Positions 9,408-20,683 of a stretch of 64,000 nt of DNA are shown piece by piece. How positions within the stretch are numbered: position 1 is the first letter of the stretch; each line of letters begins with the position of its first letter. Under the pieces are notes generated by a model that did not search any database, was not told where the DNA came from, and saw only the letters and a list, made by a program, of their open reading frames with translations. The translations under genes and the position numbers were made by a program. Source of the stretch: Pseudoips prasinana (taxonomy: Eukaryota > Arthropoda > Insecta > Lepidoptera > Nolidae); NCBI GenBank assembly GCA_951640165.1, contig OX621261.1, forward strand, positions 4,278,001 to 4,342,000, read 5' to 3'.

Positions 9408-11178
9408 TTATTTATTTTTGCAAGAAAGACTTTTATGGCACTTAGAATTGCAAAGAACGTGCATTTTTTTGCATTTGCAGCGATTAGAGTTGCATTCGCC
9501 AGTACAGTTGCAGTGTTGAAAGCCTTGCCCCCCCCCCAAATTTGAGTCCTTGCGGGCACATTCTCGCAGACTGCAAGTTGTATTAGGAACCTCATCAATA
9601 ATGACAAACTTTTCCTTGCAAACTGTAAACTCATTTCGTGAATACAGTTGATTTAGAACGCCATACTTCGTCCCCAGCTTGTATAGGTTATGATCAGTAA
9701 CTGACATAATAACGCCGATTATGTTTAAGTTATCTGCCTTGGCTCGATCGACTTCTGGCACGCGTACCCTAACGCTGTCCCCTATTTTTCCAACTGGAAA
9801 TTTTGTTTTGGATAGTTTTAACATGTTTTCAGCTTGCTTTTGGAGAGACTCTCTCGCAGAATCTCGAACTTCTTGAATTTTAGTGGAAGTAGTGGCGATG
9901 ATTGAGACAAGTTCTTTATCTATATTTTGGTTTTCCGAATTGATAATCGTTTCTTCCTTATTTGCATTGTCAACAGGAATTGACAAAATTGAACCTGAAT
10001 TGCAGGGTGAGCTTGAAATTAACTCAAATTACAAACTTACTCTGCAATTCAGGTTCAATTTGCACAGAATGGGCATCAACCGGATAAATATTCGAAGTAG
10101 GTTCAATTTGTTGAGAATGGATATCAACTGAGTGCACGTCCGTAGTGTGATCCAAGGAGTTACAGTCGTCAGTATCAGCATGTTGAGGGTGTTGAAGTCT
10201 TTCTAAATGGCAGAAAAGTTTTTAACCAAATTTTTGGTTTACAACCAAACAGAGCTTCTTAAGGACTCGTATTTATTCCTGAATGGAAAGCTTTGTTTTT
10301 CATAAACTATATGGATCTTAGACCTTCTGACCAATGTGTTGTTTTGTTGGTTTCCAACCAAGTAGCTAACATTTTTTCAATGTCTTGATTTGCTCTCTCG
10401 ACAGATCCTTGAGACTGGCTGTGTCACCGCTTTCCGTGAACAATTTTAGGTTCATCCCACATTTTACACACCTCAGTAATGACATTATTCACGTATTCAC
10501 GCCCATTGTCACTATGCAAAATACAAGGCGCTCCAAATATAGTAAATATGTCTAACAAATGATATCCAACCTCCTCAGCACGCTTAGTTTTTAATGCTCT
10601 GAGTTGCACAAATTTTGTAAGATGATCTTGGTATACCATTATAAACTTATATTGACCGTCTGCCTGTGACTGCATGTCAATAAGATCAACTTGACATCTT
10701 GAATTGAATTCAGTACTCTTAATGGGCCTTACTACCAACCCCTTTTTATGAATATTCATTTTCATTTGGCATGGTTGACACAAGTTCAAATAAATAGTTA
10801 TAAGTTCAAGTGTAATATTCTTATATTTATTTTTAAACTCTTTAAACATTCTGGTGCGCCCTCCGTGACCAATAGAAATATGAGTCAATATTTTCCTCTA
10901 AATAAGTGTAGTAAATAAGCGAGTCTTTCTCGTCCTTCACTGGAACTACTAATTTTTTTATGTTTCTTATATTAACAACATCGCATCTTGACAGTTGTTG
11001 ACAGACGTTGATAGTCTTCTGGCGTTTTTTGCTTTGTTTTCTCTTTAGAAGTTATAACCTTGTTTAAAAAAGTAAAATACTCATCTCGTGTAAATAATTG
11101 GTGATTTTTTCCTTTCTTCGATTTAATTTCAAGGCAGTTCTCATTAAATCTGGTTTTCATAGTAAGAAGGTCTTCCAT
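9408..11178 (-). pseudogene. Integrase/transposase, KRBA2-like, with several stops
   Basis: Read on the minus strand from 11178 there is an N-terminal region. Next come a zinc-binding segment with LCQPCQMK and an integrase core with Asp in CQVDLID, Asp in LHSDNGREYVN, and Glu in SQSQGSVERANQ, the DDE set. The latter part continues to 10200 with in-frame stops. A final frame at 9408-9986 ends in a cysteine-rich block, HCNCTGECNSNRCKCKK. This order matches proteins annotated as KRBA2-like in insects. Stops after HGKR and within the distal core, plus the frame break near 10000, make it non-functional. It would have catalysed strand transfer at the element ends. Confidence 0.75.
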
Positions 11179-11527
11179 TTCAATACGAAAACGGTACTCA
11201 AACTCAAAAATTCACAAAATTTTTACGTCAGTAACAACAAATAACGTGCGCGTGGTTTTAAAACAATAACACCGAGGCAACTAAAGAAATATGTTCTGGC
11301 TTCCATCGAAAGATGATCTTAATGATGTATGTAAGAGATGTATTTTATTAAATTTATCTTTTGCGAACTTTATCATGTATTATTTGTGTATATTTTGTAG
11401 TTAGTGAGTAAATTAGATTTATGAGACTCACTCATTATAGCACCGGTTTAAACCTTAGTGGTTTTTTGGATGCCATTAAGGTAGTGATTATAATGTATAT
11501 TCCTTGTAAATAATAAAAAAAAAAAAA

Positions 11528-11625
11528 ATACTAACGCGTCCCCGACGCGGTTCCCTCGCGTGGCAACCCCCCCGCACCTCTCGCACGTCGCACACACCGC
11601 CCCGCCCCGCAACCCTTTGCCACTT
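11528..11625. other. CpG-rich island upstream of the integrase remnant
   Basis: Roughly 95 bp with many CG dinucleotides (ACGCGTCCCCGACGCGG and following) stands out from the AT-rich surroundings. It may be the 5' untranslated or promoter region of the minus-strand integrase gene. No core promoter motif was identified. Confidence 0.3.
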
Positions 11626-11856
11626 ATTACATTTATCACTACTAGGGTTAAATTATTAATAAAAACCGACAAATGTGATTAATTTATCACTTTAACCTCG
11701 ACTTTCGGTAATTATTAATAATAATAGATTATTATTAATAATGTTCAATTATTCACTCTTACCGTAACAAGTACATATCTTAAACATTACAATGTATGTT
11801 TAACATAAAACCGTTTAACTTAAAAAGTTTTTTTACAAATTTTTATTTTCTAGTTT

Positions 11857-12310
11857 TTAGTTTTTATTTCGCATTATTCTGTTTAATTCATTTAGGGCCT
11901 CATTATTGCAAGGTTTTTTGCCCGTTAGTTTATTGCAGTCCAACTCCTCTATACGTAGTCCCTGCAAAGATCTTACTCTACTAAGAGCCACGTAGGCTTG
12001 ACCTTCTTCAAACAGTTTCGCACCTAAGTATACGACTGCGTGATCCACAGTGCTGCCCTGCATTTTATGTATTGTAGAAGCCAATGATAGTATTAAAGGC
12101 AACATTCTTCTTTCAGCCGGGCCGTAATTGTACTTAGCTGGAAACTTTATGGCTTTTGGGGGTATAAGATGTAGGCCGTCTCTTGCGAAATCAATTCGAA
12201 CAGAAGGTACATCTGTTGCATACATCTGAGTTCGACGAAATTGAGGCCAAACGATTTCGTTGATGTAGCCTATAACGCCACTTACTAATCCCTTTGAAAC
12301 GTCAAGTCAA
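11857..12310 (-). pseudogene. PIF1-family helicase C-terminus (Helitron-type or related)
   Basis: The minus-strand frame runs from about 12310 to the stop at 11857. It contains SKGLVSGVIG, then LASTIHKMQGSTVDHAVV (helicase motif V region) and YVALSRVRSLQGL (motif VI with the arginine finger). These are the last two conserved blocks of PIF1/RecD-like helicases as found in Helitron RepHel proteins. The Walker A and B blocks and any Rep domain are missing. The stop abuts the TIR of the integrase element, and the 5' side is cut where the tandem repeat begins. Confidence 0.7.
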
Positions 12311-12830
12311 GCCCTTTTATTTCATACTCATATTGATAGGATTGATAAAAAATAGGGTATAAGCCATTTGGTAGTGGCGGCCAACTTAAATTGTATTCTA
12401 CTTATTGAGCCCTTTCATTTGATTGGCCATCTTGGATTTCAATTTTGTATACCACATTGTATTCTACTTGTTAAGGCCTTTCATTTGATACCCGTATTGT
12501 TGAGATTGATAAAACCTAGGTTATCCGCCATTAAAACCTAGGTTATTTGCCATTTTGTAGAGGCTGCCATCTTGGATTTCAATTTTGTATTGTACATTAT
12601 ATTCTACTTGTTGAGCCCTTCCATTTGATACCCATATTGTTGGGTTGATAAAACCTAGGTTATCCGCCATTTTGTAGCGGCGGCTATCTTGGATTTCAAT
12701 TTTGTATAGTACATTGTATTCTACTTGTTGAGCCCTTTCATTTGATATCCATATTGATGGGATTAATAAAACCTAAGTTATCCGCCATTTTGTAGCGGCA
12801 GCCATATTAGATTAACAATGAAACAGAATT
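12305..12830. repeat. Tandem repeat, ~117-bp unit, four degenerate copies
   Basis: The anchor ATTCTACTTGTTGAGCCCTT recurs near 12395, 12461, 12601 and 12718. Each copy is followed by GATAAAACCTAGGTTATCCG and CCATCTTGGATTTCAATTTT. One copy is shortened to 66 bp, and one is lengthened to 140 bp by a 22-bp internal duplication. It lies directly upstream of the helicase remnant and is followed by sequence ending AAACGGGGTAAGCTAAAA. Confidence 0.85.
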
Positions 12831-13021
12831 TATTTCATTGTATTGTCACCAGAACCGGGAGTGTGTACCAAATTTCAGATCAATCGGTCAACAGGAAGGG
12901 GGTCAAATTTCAGTTACTAAATTCGACCTAAGAAAAAAGAATAAAACAAACGGGGTAAGCTAAAAATAATAAAACCGTTTAAAAAGAATTAAGAACTAGA
13001 ATTTTGTCCCACATAACAGTA

Positions 13022-13462
13022 TAGACTATAGTATAGTAAAAATCTCGCTGCAGATTCGGTCATAAATCATTCGAGTGTTTCGCTCTCTTTCCCACTCACG
13101 GGCCCTATGAGTAGGCCTCACTCACACGTAGTCCTGTGCATTATGCAGTCGATGAGTGATATCGATAGTTGTTTTTACCAATAAAATTACAACGTAGCAT
13201 ATTAAATATATAAATTAAAAACGTAAATCACAAGTTTTTATATAATTACCTTCTTTTTATAGAATTACCCTCTTCTCGTAAAAACATCATCAACCCATTA
13301 GTTACCCTACATACTTAATTAATGCAGTATGTTTACGCCGTAACTTTGATGATTTCGTTATAAATAATGGCCTTACCCGCGCGCAACTATAAGCGCACAT
13401 CCCTAATCCGATTACGATTTATGACCAAGTCTGCAGCGAGGTAATAACACTACTATAATTGG
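13022..13462. mobile_element. MITE-like element with ~45-bp imperfect TIRs
   Basis: CTCGCTGCAG followed by CGGTCATAAATC near 13043 is mirrored by GATTTATGACC and CTGCAGCGAG near 13408-13440. The arms extend outward to ATAGTA-type ends. The interior has no coding potential. The target duplication could be TA but is not certain. Confidence 0.65.
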
Positions 13463-13679
13463 AATCCGTTTTGGAGGTTTTACTGGAATTTAGGTATCGG
13501 GAATTTCAAAAATCGTATATGGCAACACTTTAAGTTGAGAATAATTATTACGAACGTACAAGATATGAAAAATATCGTTACAGAATGAAACAAGACATGA
13601 AATTGGAAGTTTTAATAAATTTGTATATATTATGTCGTTATAAACACTATAATAATAATATTTAATTCGTACCTTAATA

Positions 13680-14282
13680 TAGACAGAACCATTCAGACAA
13701 TATGTAGTAAAAATATAACTAAAATTTAAAATTTCGATAGTTAAACCTACACATATGATCCTTCACAATCTATACATATAATAAAATCGTAGGAAAGTCA
13801 AAACTGTACATTGAATATTTTTTCTAAATAATACTTGGGGCGTGATCTACAATCGATATCGAAGCCAAAAATAGGTATAGTTTCTAGAAGTTTTGTCTGT
13901 GTGTCTGTTTGTCTGTATGTATGTCCGGGCTAAACTCAATAAGAGGATTTTGTTCAAATTTTGCATGAATATTACTAAGATTTATTTAGATTACTGTCGG
14001 GTCAACATATAGGCTACATATTATCACGCTATCACCTACGGGGGAGGAGCTGTGATAAAGTTTAACGCGGGTAAAACCTCGGGGCACAGCTAGTAATTTA
14101 ATATAAGCTAGCTATATATCATTACTATTATAAAATAAATGCAATTGTAATTTTTTTCATACAATCCGTGTACCTAAATATCTATATGTACCTAGATATA
14201 ATTATTAATTAATTAATTAATTTAATAAAGCGCTTTTTTAAAGTCTACGTGACTAAAAACCTTTTTTATTTTATTTTATTAT
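13680..14282 (+). repeat. Interspersed repeat X, copy 1, interrupted by a Helitron
   Basis: This matches 63484-63772 and, in part, 25690-25950 and 30093-30357. Shared landmarks are CAGAACCATTC, GATAGTTAAACC, ACAATCCGTGTACCTAAATA and GCGCTTTTTTAAAGTCTACG. The Helitron at 13769-14093 splits it. I recognise no family and see no coding capacity. Confidence 0.75.
13769..14093 (+). mobile_element. Lep1-type Helitron
   Basis: It runs from TCTATACATATAATAAAATC to GGGGCACAGCTAG, between A (13768) and T (14094). Comparison with the uninterrupted repeat at 63560 gives the empty site ACAA/TAA, which confirms both ends. Confidence 0.92.
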
Positions 14283-15137
14283 GGGGAATTATGAAACGAT
14301 CGAATACAAAAATACTTAGCGACTGATGATGAGATACTGTTTTAATGACTTGAGCGGCATGAATTTGAGTGAGCGATAAATTAACTAAACTAACTACGAA
14401 TATTGATTAATAATAAAATCCAGAACCAGAATGAAATCCATTTCAGATATAAAAATTCTAGCCGTGCGACTAAATTACTAATTGAGCGACTAGAAATACA
14501 GAGAGGGCAACTTCCATATTAGGATAGAGACGAGTTTTCCGGAAGTTATTTGGGTTAGGTTAGGTTAGAACTGTGACCAATAGCTAGACACTTGTTGACG
14601 TTAAGATTGGTGGAAAGTTGTCAAAAATGCCATTTTTTGGAGATTTTTGAATTTTTCAGGAGACATACAATGCAAATCTAAACCAAAAACAATAGCGCTT
14701 GAAGTCCGCCGCACAAGCCTCTGATCTCTCTGATTGGTCAAACCGAAGAAATATTAGGACGCTCAAATATTATGAAGCTTCTCATTTTGTATTTGAAGTA
14801 ACTCAAATTAATATTTGTTAGTTGCTGTTCTGTTGATTTCTCGTCACTCGCAGTCAGTCGCTCACTTAGTAATACTTTAACGTAAATTCATTATTTTTGT
14901 CACTTAAAACTTTAATTTATAGTCACTCGTTTAAATACTATCCTTTTATTATTAAATGCATGTTTAACAATACTTATAATATCCTGGGACATTAGGTAAT
15001 GAAAATAAATAACTAAATGAATACTTGACTGGTAAATTATAGTGGTAACGGTAATAATATTTAAATGTATATAGAATATAATAAAAGTAGCATAATAATT
15101 AAAAAAAGATAATATATTCCTAATTTATTAACAACAA
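14283..15137. other. Intergenic DNA, no feature recognised
   Basis: AT-rich sequence without coding frames, splice-bounded exons or repeats matched elsewhere in the window. It contains three tandem GGTTA units near 14551-14570, too few to be telomeric. Confidence 0.4.
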
Positions 15138-15445
15138 ATACATACATACATAGACTCACGCCTGTTTCCCAGAGGGGTAGGCAGAGACAACGGACTTCCA
15201 TTTGTCACGATCTTTGCACACGTCTTTTACCTCGTTTACTGTCATTATATTCTTCATACATGCTCGCCGGTTTAGGGTACTTCTGACCTGCCCTTTCTTG
15301 AGAACGTCTCCGATTTGGTCAGAGAATGTTCGACGAGGTCTTCCCCTTCCGGTTGTCCCATTCACACAGGCCAGGTATACACTTCTTTGGACAATCTTCT
15401 TTCATTCATCCTTTCTAAATGGCCAAACCATCTCAGCATTCCTTT
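15138..15445 (-). pseudogene. RTE-like LINE, C-terminus and 3' tail
   Basis: The minus strand reads [20 protein letters not shown] and further residues to a stop at 15156. A CATA-type simple repeat follows at 15138-15150 as the 3' tail. A longer copy is at 34205-34715. The RT core is missing. Confidence 0.7.
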
Positions 15446-15543
15446 TTCAATCTTTGTGACTACAACAAATACCTCATATTTAAAGTTGGTATACATAAAT
15501 ATATATATATTAGATACATTAGCCTAAAACATAAGTTATAATA

Positions 15544-15868
15544 TCTATACATATAATAAAATCGTAGCAAAGTCAAAACTGTACATTAAATATTTTTTTA
15601 AAAGGATAGGTACTTGGGGCGTGGTCAACAATCGATATCGAAGCCAAAAATATAGATTTTAGAATTTTTGTCTTTGTGTCTGTTTGTCTGTATGTATGTC
15701 CGGGCTAAACTCAAAAAGTACTCCATGGATTTACTAAAAATTTTGCATGAATATTACTAAGAACTCGGGTCAACATATAGGCTACATATTATCACGCTAT
15801 CACCTACGGGGCAGGAGCGATGATAATTTATACAATTTAACGCGGGTAAAACCGCGGGACACAGCTAG
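15544..15868 (+). mobile_element. Lep1-type Helitron
   Basis: Complete: starts TCTATACATATAATAAAATC after A15543 and ends GGGACACAGCTAG before T15869, with the 3' hairpin AACGCGGGTAAAACCGCG. Non-coding. Confidence 0.92.
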
Positions 15869-16244
15869 TAATTTAATATGTTTAGCTAAAGCCCTCTTCC
15901 CCTGTTCCACATTTGCTGTGCCCGACAGGGTCCATAATGGTGCCATGTAAACATTGGGTATTGAGTATTATTCACACACGGCCATCTATCGGAACTAAGG
16001 ACAGATATTTGGGAGCATGAAAATTTATAAAAAAAGCAGTAAGTATATGTAGTACTGGCTGTGCCCCGCGGTTTTACCCGCGTTAAACTTTATAAATTGG
16101 TGTATCGTTGGTGCGCGCGCGAGTGTGCGGACGTGTTTATTGGTCAGGCGTAGTTATTGGTTTTTAAAATCAGTGAAGTCACCCCGGATGAGAGTGTACC
16201 TAAAGGAAACGCTGGGACACACCGTTTTTTGAAGATACTTCAAT

Positions 16245-17072
16245 ATGGATAATACACCATCAACGCCTGGTGATTATGTGAACACCGAGCGCGGTAGCCG
16301 CGGCAGCCGTTTTAAAGAAGAAAGAATAATGGAAGAGATTCGTGAGTTTCGCTTGGAAATGAAAACTTTCATGGAAGACCAAACTAAGGAGTATAAAATA
16401 CTCCTAAATAGGTTTATATCGACCGAAACAGAGTTAAAAGAACTAAGAAAACAAATGAAGGTACTTCAAAATAAGGTAGAAAAAGTACAAGAAATAGAAA
16501 CAAATATTAACATTACAGAACACAAAAATAACATGGTTGAAGGCTGCATTGTCACGGGACGTTCTTCCATGGATAAAAACGCTAAAACTATAGCCCAAAA
16601 AGAACTAAATTTGACATTTGCAGCGGCCACGAAAAATCATAACCAGGTAAATCGAAATAAAGATCCGACAAAAGACAGTATGGCCACGAAACCATCGAAC
16701 AAGGCATTGAAGGAAATAAATGTCCCAGAAAACGGAAGAAATCAATATGATCGAAATGCAGAAAAGGAAGTGTTACAATCTCAAAAGGAAGAAACCTGGA
16801 TAACAGTAAATAATAAAAGAAGAAGATACCCGAACACGGAAGTAAAAAAAGGTGGTAGCACGAGTGCAGTAGACATAAAGGGCACTGAACGTAAAAAGTT
16901 TTTGCATGTATGGCGCCTTTGTAAGGAAACTACAGTAGAAAGCTTAACAAAATACGTGAAAAATATACGTGACTCGCCGGTGACGGTGGAGGCAATAAAA
17001 CATAAAACCGAACGGGATTACGCTTCTTTTATCATAGGTGTACCTGAAAGTAGTTATGATACCTTATGTTAA
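16245..17072 (+). CDS. LINE ORF1 protein
   Basis: The 275-residue product starts at the first good ATG after the 5' UTR. Residues about 25-90 are rich in E/K/L heptads and predict a coiled coil that would trimerise the protein. A basic middle region (near NNKRRRYPN, about residue 190) precedes an RRM-like or related C-terminal fold (KKFLHVWRLC... to DYASFIIGVP). ORF1 proteins bind element RNA and act as chaperones. The stop after SSYDTLC may be premature: in a neighbouring frame the next bases read ENWAVNIEFCEWLWF, a plausible C-terminus. No CCHC knuckles are visible. Confidence 0.75.
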   Translation: MDNTPSTPGDYVNTERGSRGSRFKEERIMEEIREFRLEMKTFMEDQTKEYKILLNRFISTETELKELRKQMKVLQNKVEKVQEIETNINITEHKNNMVEGCIVTGRSSMDKNAKTIAQKELNLTFAAATKNHNQVNRNKDPTKDSMATKPSNKALKEINVPENGRNQYDRNAEKEVLQSQKEETWITVNNKRRRYPNTEVKKGGSTSAVDIKGTERKKFLHVWRLCKETTVESLTKYVKNIRDSPVTVEAIKHKTERDYASFIIGVPESSYDTLC

Positions 17073-17159
17073 TCGGAAAATTGGGCTGTGAACATCGAAT
17101 TCTGCGAATGGCTGTGGTTTTGTAGAACAACCAAAAAACCGCAAAATAACTAAGACATC

Positions 17160-18188
17160 TATTGTGATTATTTTATATTATATTATTACCAAAACGTCCG
17201 AGGTTTGCGCACAAAATTGGACGAGTTCTATGTAGGTATATCGTCTTCAGAGGCTGATTTGTTCGCAATTACAGAGACAGGCTGCAACGAATCTATTAAT
17301 GATGCAGGATTGGTACCACCCGGATACACAATACTCCGCTGTGATCGCGCGGACGGACGAAAGCAAGGCGGTGCATGTCTCGTGGCCACACCGCGTTACG
17401 AAGTGCGGCGAGTGGCACTGCCGAGTGACGTCAACATAGACGATAAGGTGTTTGAACTGGTTTCTGCAACCGTTTACTTACGAAGTAGACTTTTATTTTT
17501 ATTGTGTGTTGTTTACATTCCGCCAAACAGTAGTGAGAATGACTACATGATATTGTTTAGGATAATAGAACAGTTGTGTAATAAATATAGTGATATTGTC
17601 GTAATTGGTGACTTCAACATGCATTCCAGTTCGATAAACGTATGTAATTATTTTGAATACTTGTTATCTTATTGTGAATTTACTCAGGGTAACACGATTG
17701 TTAACTGTAATGATAGATATTTAGATTTAGTTTTAAGTACGTTTCCTCAGGGGGAGTGTGTGAATGTGCACGGGGCGGGGGCGCCCCTCGTGCCTGTGGA
17801 CGCGTACCATCCGCCGCTTGACGTGTTGGTCGAACTGAGGCCACGCCGGGTCTCAGGTTCATTCCCGTATGAGTCGAGTACTGTGACCACAAGTTGGAAT
17901 TTTAATAAAGCAGATTTTTTGACATTGTACTCATTAATAGCAACAATAGATTGGACTGATATGTATAATCTCGATTTGGAAATGAGTTTAAATTATTTTT
18001 ATGAAACAATTGAAGCCATAATAGATGACTGTGTTCCCAGAAAACAGCGAAGTCATGTAAGCTCGAAGTATATTTACCCCGAGTTTTACACTGTTGAAAT
18101 AATTCGCAACATACGTTATAAGGCTATTCTACACAAACGGTACAAGGCAAGTAAGAACCACTATGATTACGAAGCGTTTTCTAGGTGA
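17160..18188 (+). pseudogene. LINE ORF2, endonuclease part
   Basis: Upstream of the first Met the frame already reads YYYQNVRGLRTKLDEFY, the standard start of an APE-type endonuclease. Further motifs are ITETGC, VVIGDFNMHS and DAYHPPLDVLVE, the last holding the catalytic His. The enzyme nicks target DNA to prime reverse transcription. The frame stops at 18188, before the RT, with about 230 bp of decayed linker. This is ORF2 broken by frameshift, not a separate gene. Confidence 0.8.
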
Positions 18189-18418
18189 AGGGCAAAAATA
18201 AAACAGTTGATTCAATTATGCATTAGAACAATATAATAACAGGGTTCAAAATCAACTAAAAAAAAGAGCCGAAATCATTTTGGAACCACGTTAAGTCCAA
18301 AAGAGGTAGTCGGAATCCACAAAGGATTTTAAAAAACGGGGCGATCTTGTCGGGTGAGCAATGCGTAAATGAGTTTGCTCATTATTTTCACTCGGTTTAT
18401 AGCACGACTTAGGCCGAG

Positions 18419-19609
18419 TTGAACGTTGTCGCAGCGATAGAAGGGGCGGGTGGTGAGAATGGAGCAGCGCGGATTCACTTGCAGAAATTACAGTTGAAGG
18501 ATGTGCGAAGTGCGCTTGATCAACTTAAGCCGACGAGGTCCGCGGGACCGGACGGTATTCCGCCTTACATATTAAGAGACTGTAGATCTGGGCTGGCTGA
18601 ACCGTTGCTCCATATTTTTAATAAGTGTCTGGAGGCGGCTGTGTTTCCCGTCAGATGGAAAACCACTCGTGTTGTGCCGGTACCGAAAGGAGGAACAAGT
18701 AAGGGCAATGTTACTGGGTACAGGCCTATTGCAGTTCTGTCATCCCCGGCTAAAGTGCTGGAGTGCGCTATTCATAACAGTATCTATATGCAGGTAAGGG
18801 CGCAGCTCTCGGATGCACAACATGGGTTTCGACCAATGAGGGGCACCACCAGTAACTTGCTGAGTTACATGTCTCATGTGCTGCCGATTGTGGATAGTGG
18901 GGTGCAGGCTGATGCTGCTTATTTCGACTTAAAAAAAGATTTCGACCTGGTCGATAATGACGTGTTGCTCAAGAAGTTAGCAGCTGTTGGTTTTACACCA
19001 CACCTACTTAATTTCTTCGCCAGTTACATGAGAGCTAGGCAGCAATACGTAGAGTACGAGGGATTCAGGTCAGAGCCGTACTTTACGTGGTCTGGTGTGA
19101 GCCAAGGGAGTAACCTTGGACCGCTGCAATTTTTAATTATGATAAACGATTTGCCCAAAGTCGTAAAAGATGCAAATTGTTTATTATTTGCAGACGATCT
19201 AAAGTTGTGCCTGGCAGTGAGGAGTAATGATGACTGTATACGCTTACAGAAGGCAATAGATAGCATAGTTACTTGGAGCAAAGAAAATCACTTACAATTT
19301 AACGTCGAAAAATGTGTCACTATTACTTTCTCGCGTGCACGTAGTCCTATTGTATATAATTACAATATTGATGGGATTCCTATGGCAAGAGTCACAGAGG
19401 TTAGGTACTTAGGAGTTAGTCTTGACACAGGACTGTGGTTTCGTAATCACATCGTCAATTGCTGTAAGAAAGCCTACAGAAATTTAGGGTTTATATTGCG
19501 AACTGTTCGTGGTTTCACAAATATCACGGCGATTATCGCTTTATATAACACTTTGGTGAGAAGTAAATTGGAATGTAATGCAGTGATCTGGCATCCACAT
19601 GAGACTTAA
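18419..19609 (+). pseudogene. LINE ORF2, reverse transcriptase part
   Basis: The frame shows the RT blocks in order: SAGPDGIPPYIL, then VTGYRPIAVLSS, then ADAAYFDLKKDFDLVDNDV (block A), SGVSQGSNLGPLQFLI (block B) and LLFADDLKLCL (catalytic Asp pair near residues 259-260). The thumb EVRYLGVSLD follows. In block A the usual 'KAFD' reads KDFD. The frame is open from 18419 although the true ORF2 start is far upstream. The C-terminal 145 residues are in another frame from 19599. Confidence 0.85.
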
Positions 19610-20036
19610 TATAGTGTCATGTTGGAGCGAATACAAAACTGTTAGATTTTTATATTTGAAGCTCTATGGAGTATATCCTTTTGACCCGCTTATGTATCCA
19701 ACCTTGTTTATATTAGGCATGGTTGGTTATAACGAGCTGAGAGTTAGGCGTGAGTTTGCTCTTGTATTATATATATTTAAAATAATAAGAGGCAAATTGC
19801 ATAACGCAAACATATTAAATTTAGTAGGTCTGAATGTTCCAAACAGATATGTGTGGCGGCGACGTCGGCCTCAGCTGCTGGCCGTACCTAGTGGCCGTAC
19901 AAATCTCCTTAATAAGGCGCCCCTGACCCAAGCACTTCGGACTCTAAACAGGGTAGCAGAGGATATAGACATTTTTGCCTGTGCACTGAGTCAATTCACA
20001 AGGATAACATTATATATAATTAGTTATAGAAATTAG
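19599..20036 (+). pseudogene. LINE ORF2, C-terminal remnant
   Basis: This continues the thumb region after a frameshift near 19610 and includes VPNRYVWRRRRPQLLAVPSG and a 'LNRVAEDIDIFA' end, as in Jockey-group polymerases. A stop at 20034 precedes the 3' UTR. Non-functional in this state. Confidence 0.7.
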
Positions 20037-20403
20037 GTTGTGTAAGTTTTTTGCTACACTATTGTATTGGGTTGTACCTGTAAAGATAGTTGTAAATGTG
20101 GAGAATAAATAAATAAATAAAAATTATCACAGCTCCTCCCCCATAGGTAATAGCGTGATATATGTAGCCTATATGTTGACCCGACCTCTTAGTTATGTTC
20201 ATACAAAATTTTAAGTAAATCCATGCTGTACTTTTTGTGTTTAGCCCGGACATACATACAGACAACAGATAAACAAACAAAAATTATAAAAAACTATATT
20301 TTTCGCTTCGATATCGATTGTAGATCACGCCCCAAGTATCCTTTAAAAAAATATTCAATGTACAGTTTTGACTTTCCTACGATTTTATTATATGTATAGA
20401 TAT

Positions 20404-20620
20404 CAGTTATCTGGTTTCCATAGTACAGGAAACCAGATAATTGATATACTACATATACTACTTTTCTTTTGTAAATACATACTTATATAGATAATACACC
20501 CAGACTCAGGACAAACAGACATGTTCACACAAATATCTGTCCTGGGTGGGAATCGAACTCACGACCTCCGGCGTGAAAGGCAAACATTTGCCAATTGCTA
20601 CACGAAATACTATGATAACA
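20404..20620 (-). repeat. tRNA-headed SINE (family B)
   Basis: Minus-strand copy. The tRNA-like head is on the right, with a B box GGTTCGA-type match inside GGGAATCGAACTCACGACC. The body includes CCTGAGTCTGGGTGTATTAT reversed at 20500-20520. Relatives are at 36495, 45062, 47785 and 63015. Confidence 0.75.
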
Positions 20621-20683
20621 GACGATGATATACAACATATACTTACTACTTCTTTTGTTGTAAATGTTCATCCACATAAATAT

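Larger units (their letters stand above)
8166..11850 (-). mobile_element. Integrase-bearing TIR element (KRBA2/Ginger-like)
   Basis: About 90 bp at 8166-8239 is repeated inverted at 11762-11850 (TTTAAGTTAAACGG and GTAATGTTTAAGATATGTA are shared). The left arm resumes after a MITE (8240-8833) with ACGGTAA. Between the ends the minus strand holds a decayed gene for a retroviral-type integrase with a cysteine-rich C-terminus (9408-11178). Long TIRs plus a gypsy-type integrase fit the Ginger group of cut-and-paste elements; the protein resembles those annotated as KRAB-A domain-containing protein 2-like. The exact outer boundaries and target duplication could not be fixed by eye. Confidence 0.7.
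16099..20120 (+). mobile_element. Near full-length Jockey-like non-LTR retrotransposon
   Basis: It has a 5' UTR of about 145 bp, ORF1 (16245-17072), a broken ORF2 with endonuclease (about 17160-18188), RT (18419-19609) and C-terminal piece (19599-20036). It then has a short 3' UTR ending in AATAAATAAATAAATAA. It sits in a Helitron with an AAATT duplication. The order, the APE-type endonuclease and the RT motifs fit the Jockey/CR1 group. Three frame breaks in ORF2 make this copy inactive. Confidence 0.85.
16055..20400 (-). mobile_element. Lep1-type Helitron split by a 4-kb Jockey-like LINE
   Basis: The minus-strand 3' end of a Helitron is at 16055-16098 (GGCTGTGCCCCGCGGTTTT...). The rest of the same element resumes at 20121 with AAATTATCACAGCTCC and ends at 20400 with the inverse of TCTATACATA. 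Joining the two sides reproduces the uninterrupted order seen at 28912-29230. The 5-bp AAATT at 16094-16098 is repeated at 20121-20125 as the target duplication of the LINE. Confidence 0.9.

Noticed and set aside
14551..14570. Telomeric (TTAGG)n tract
   Set aside because: Only three GGTTA units are present in otherwise ordinary DNA.
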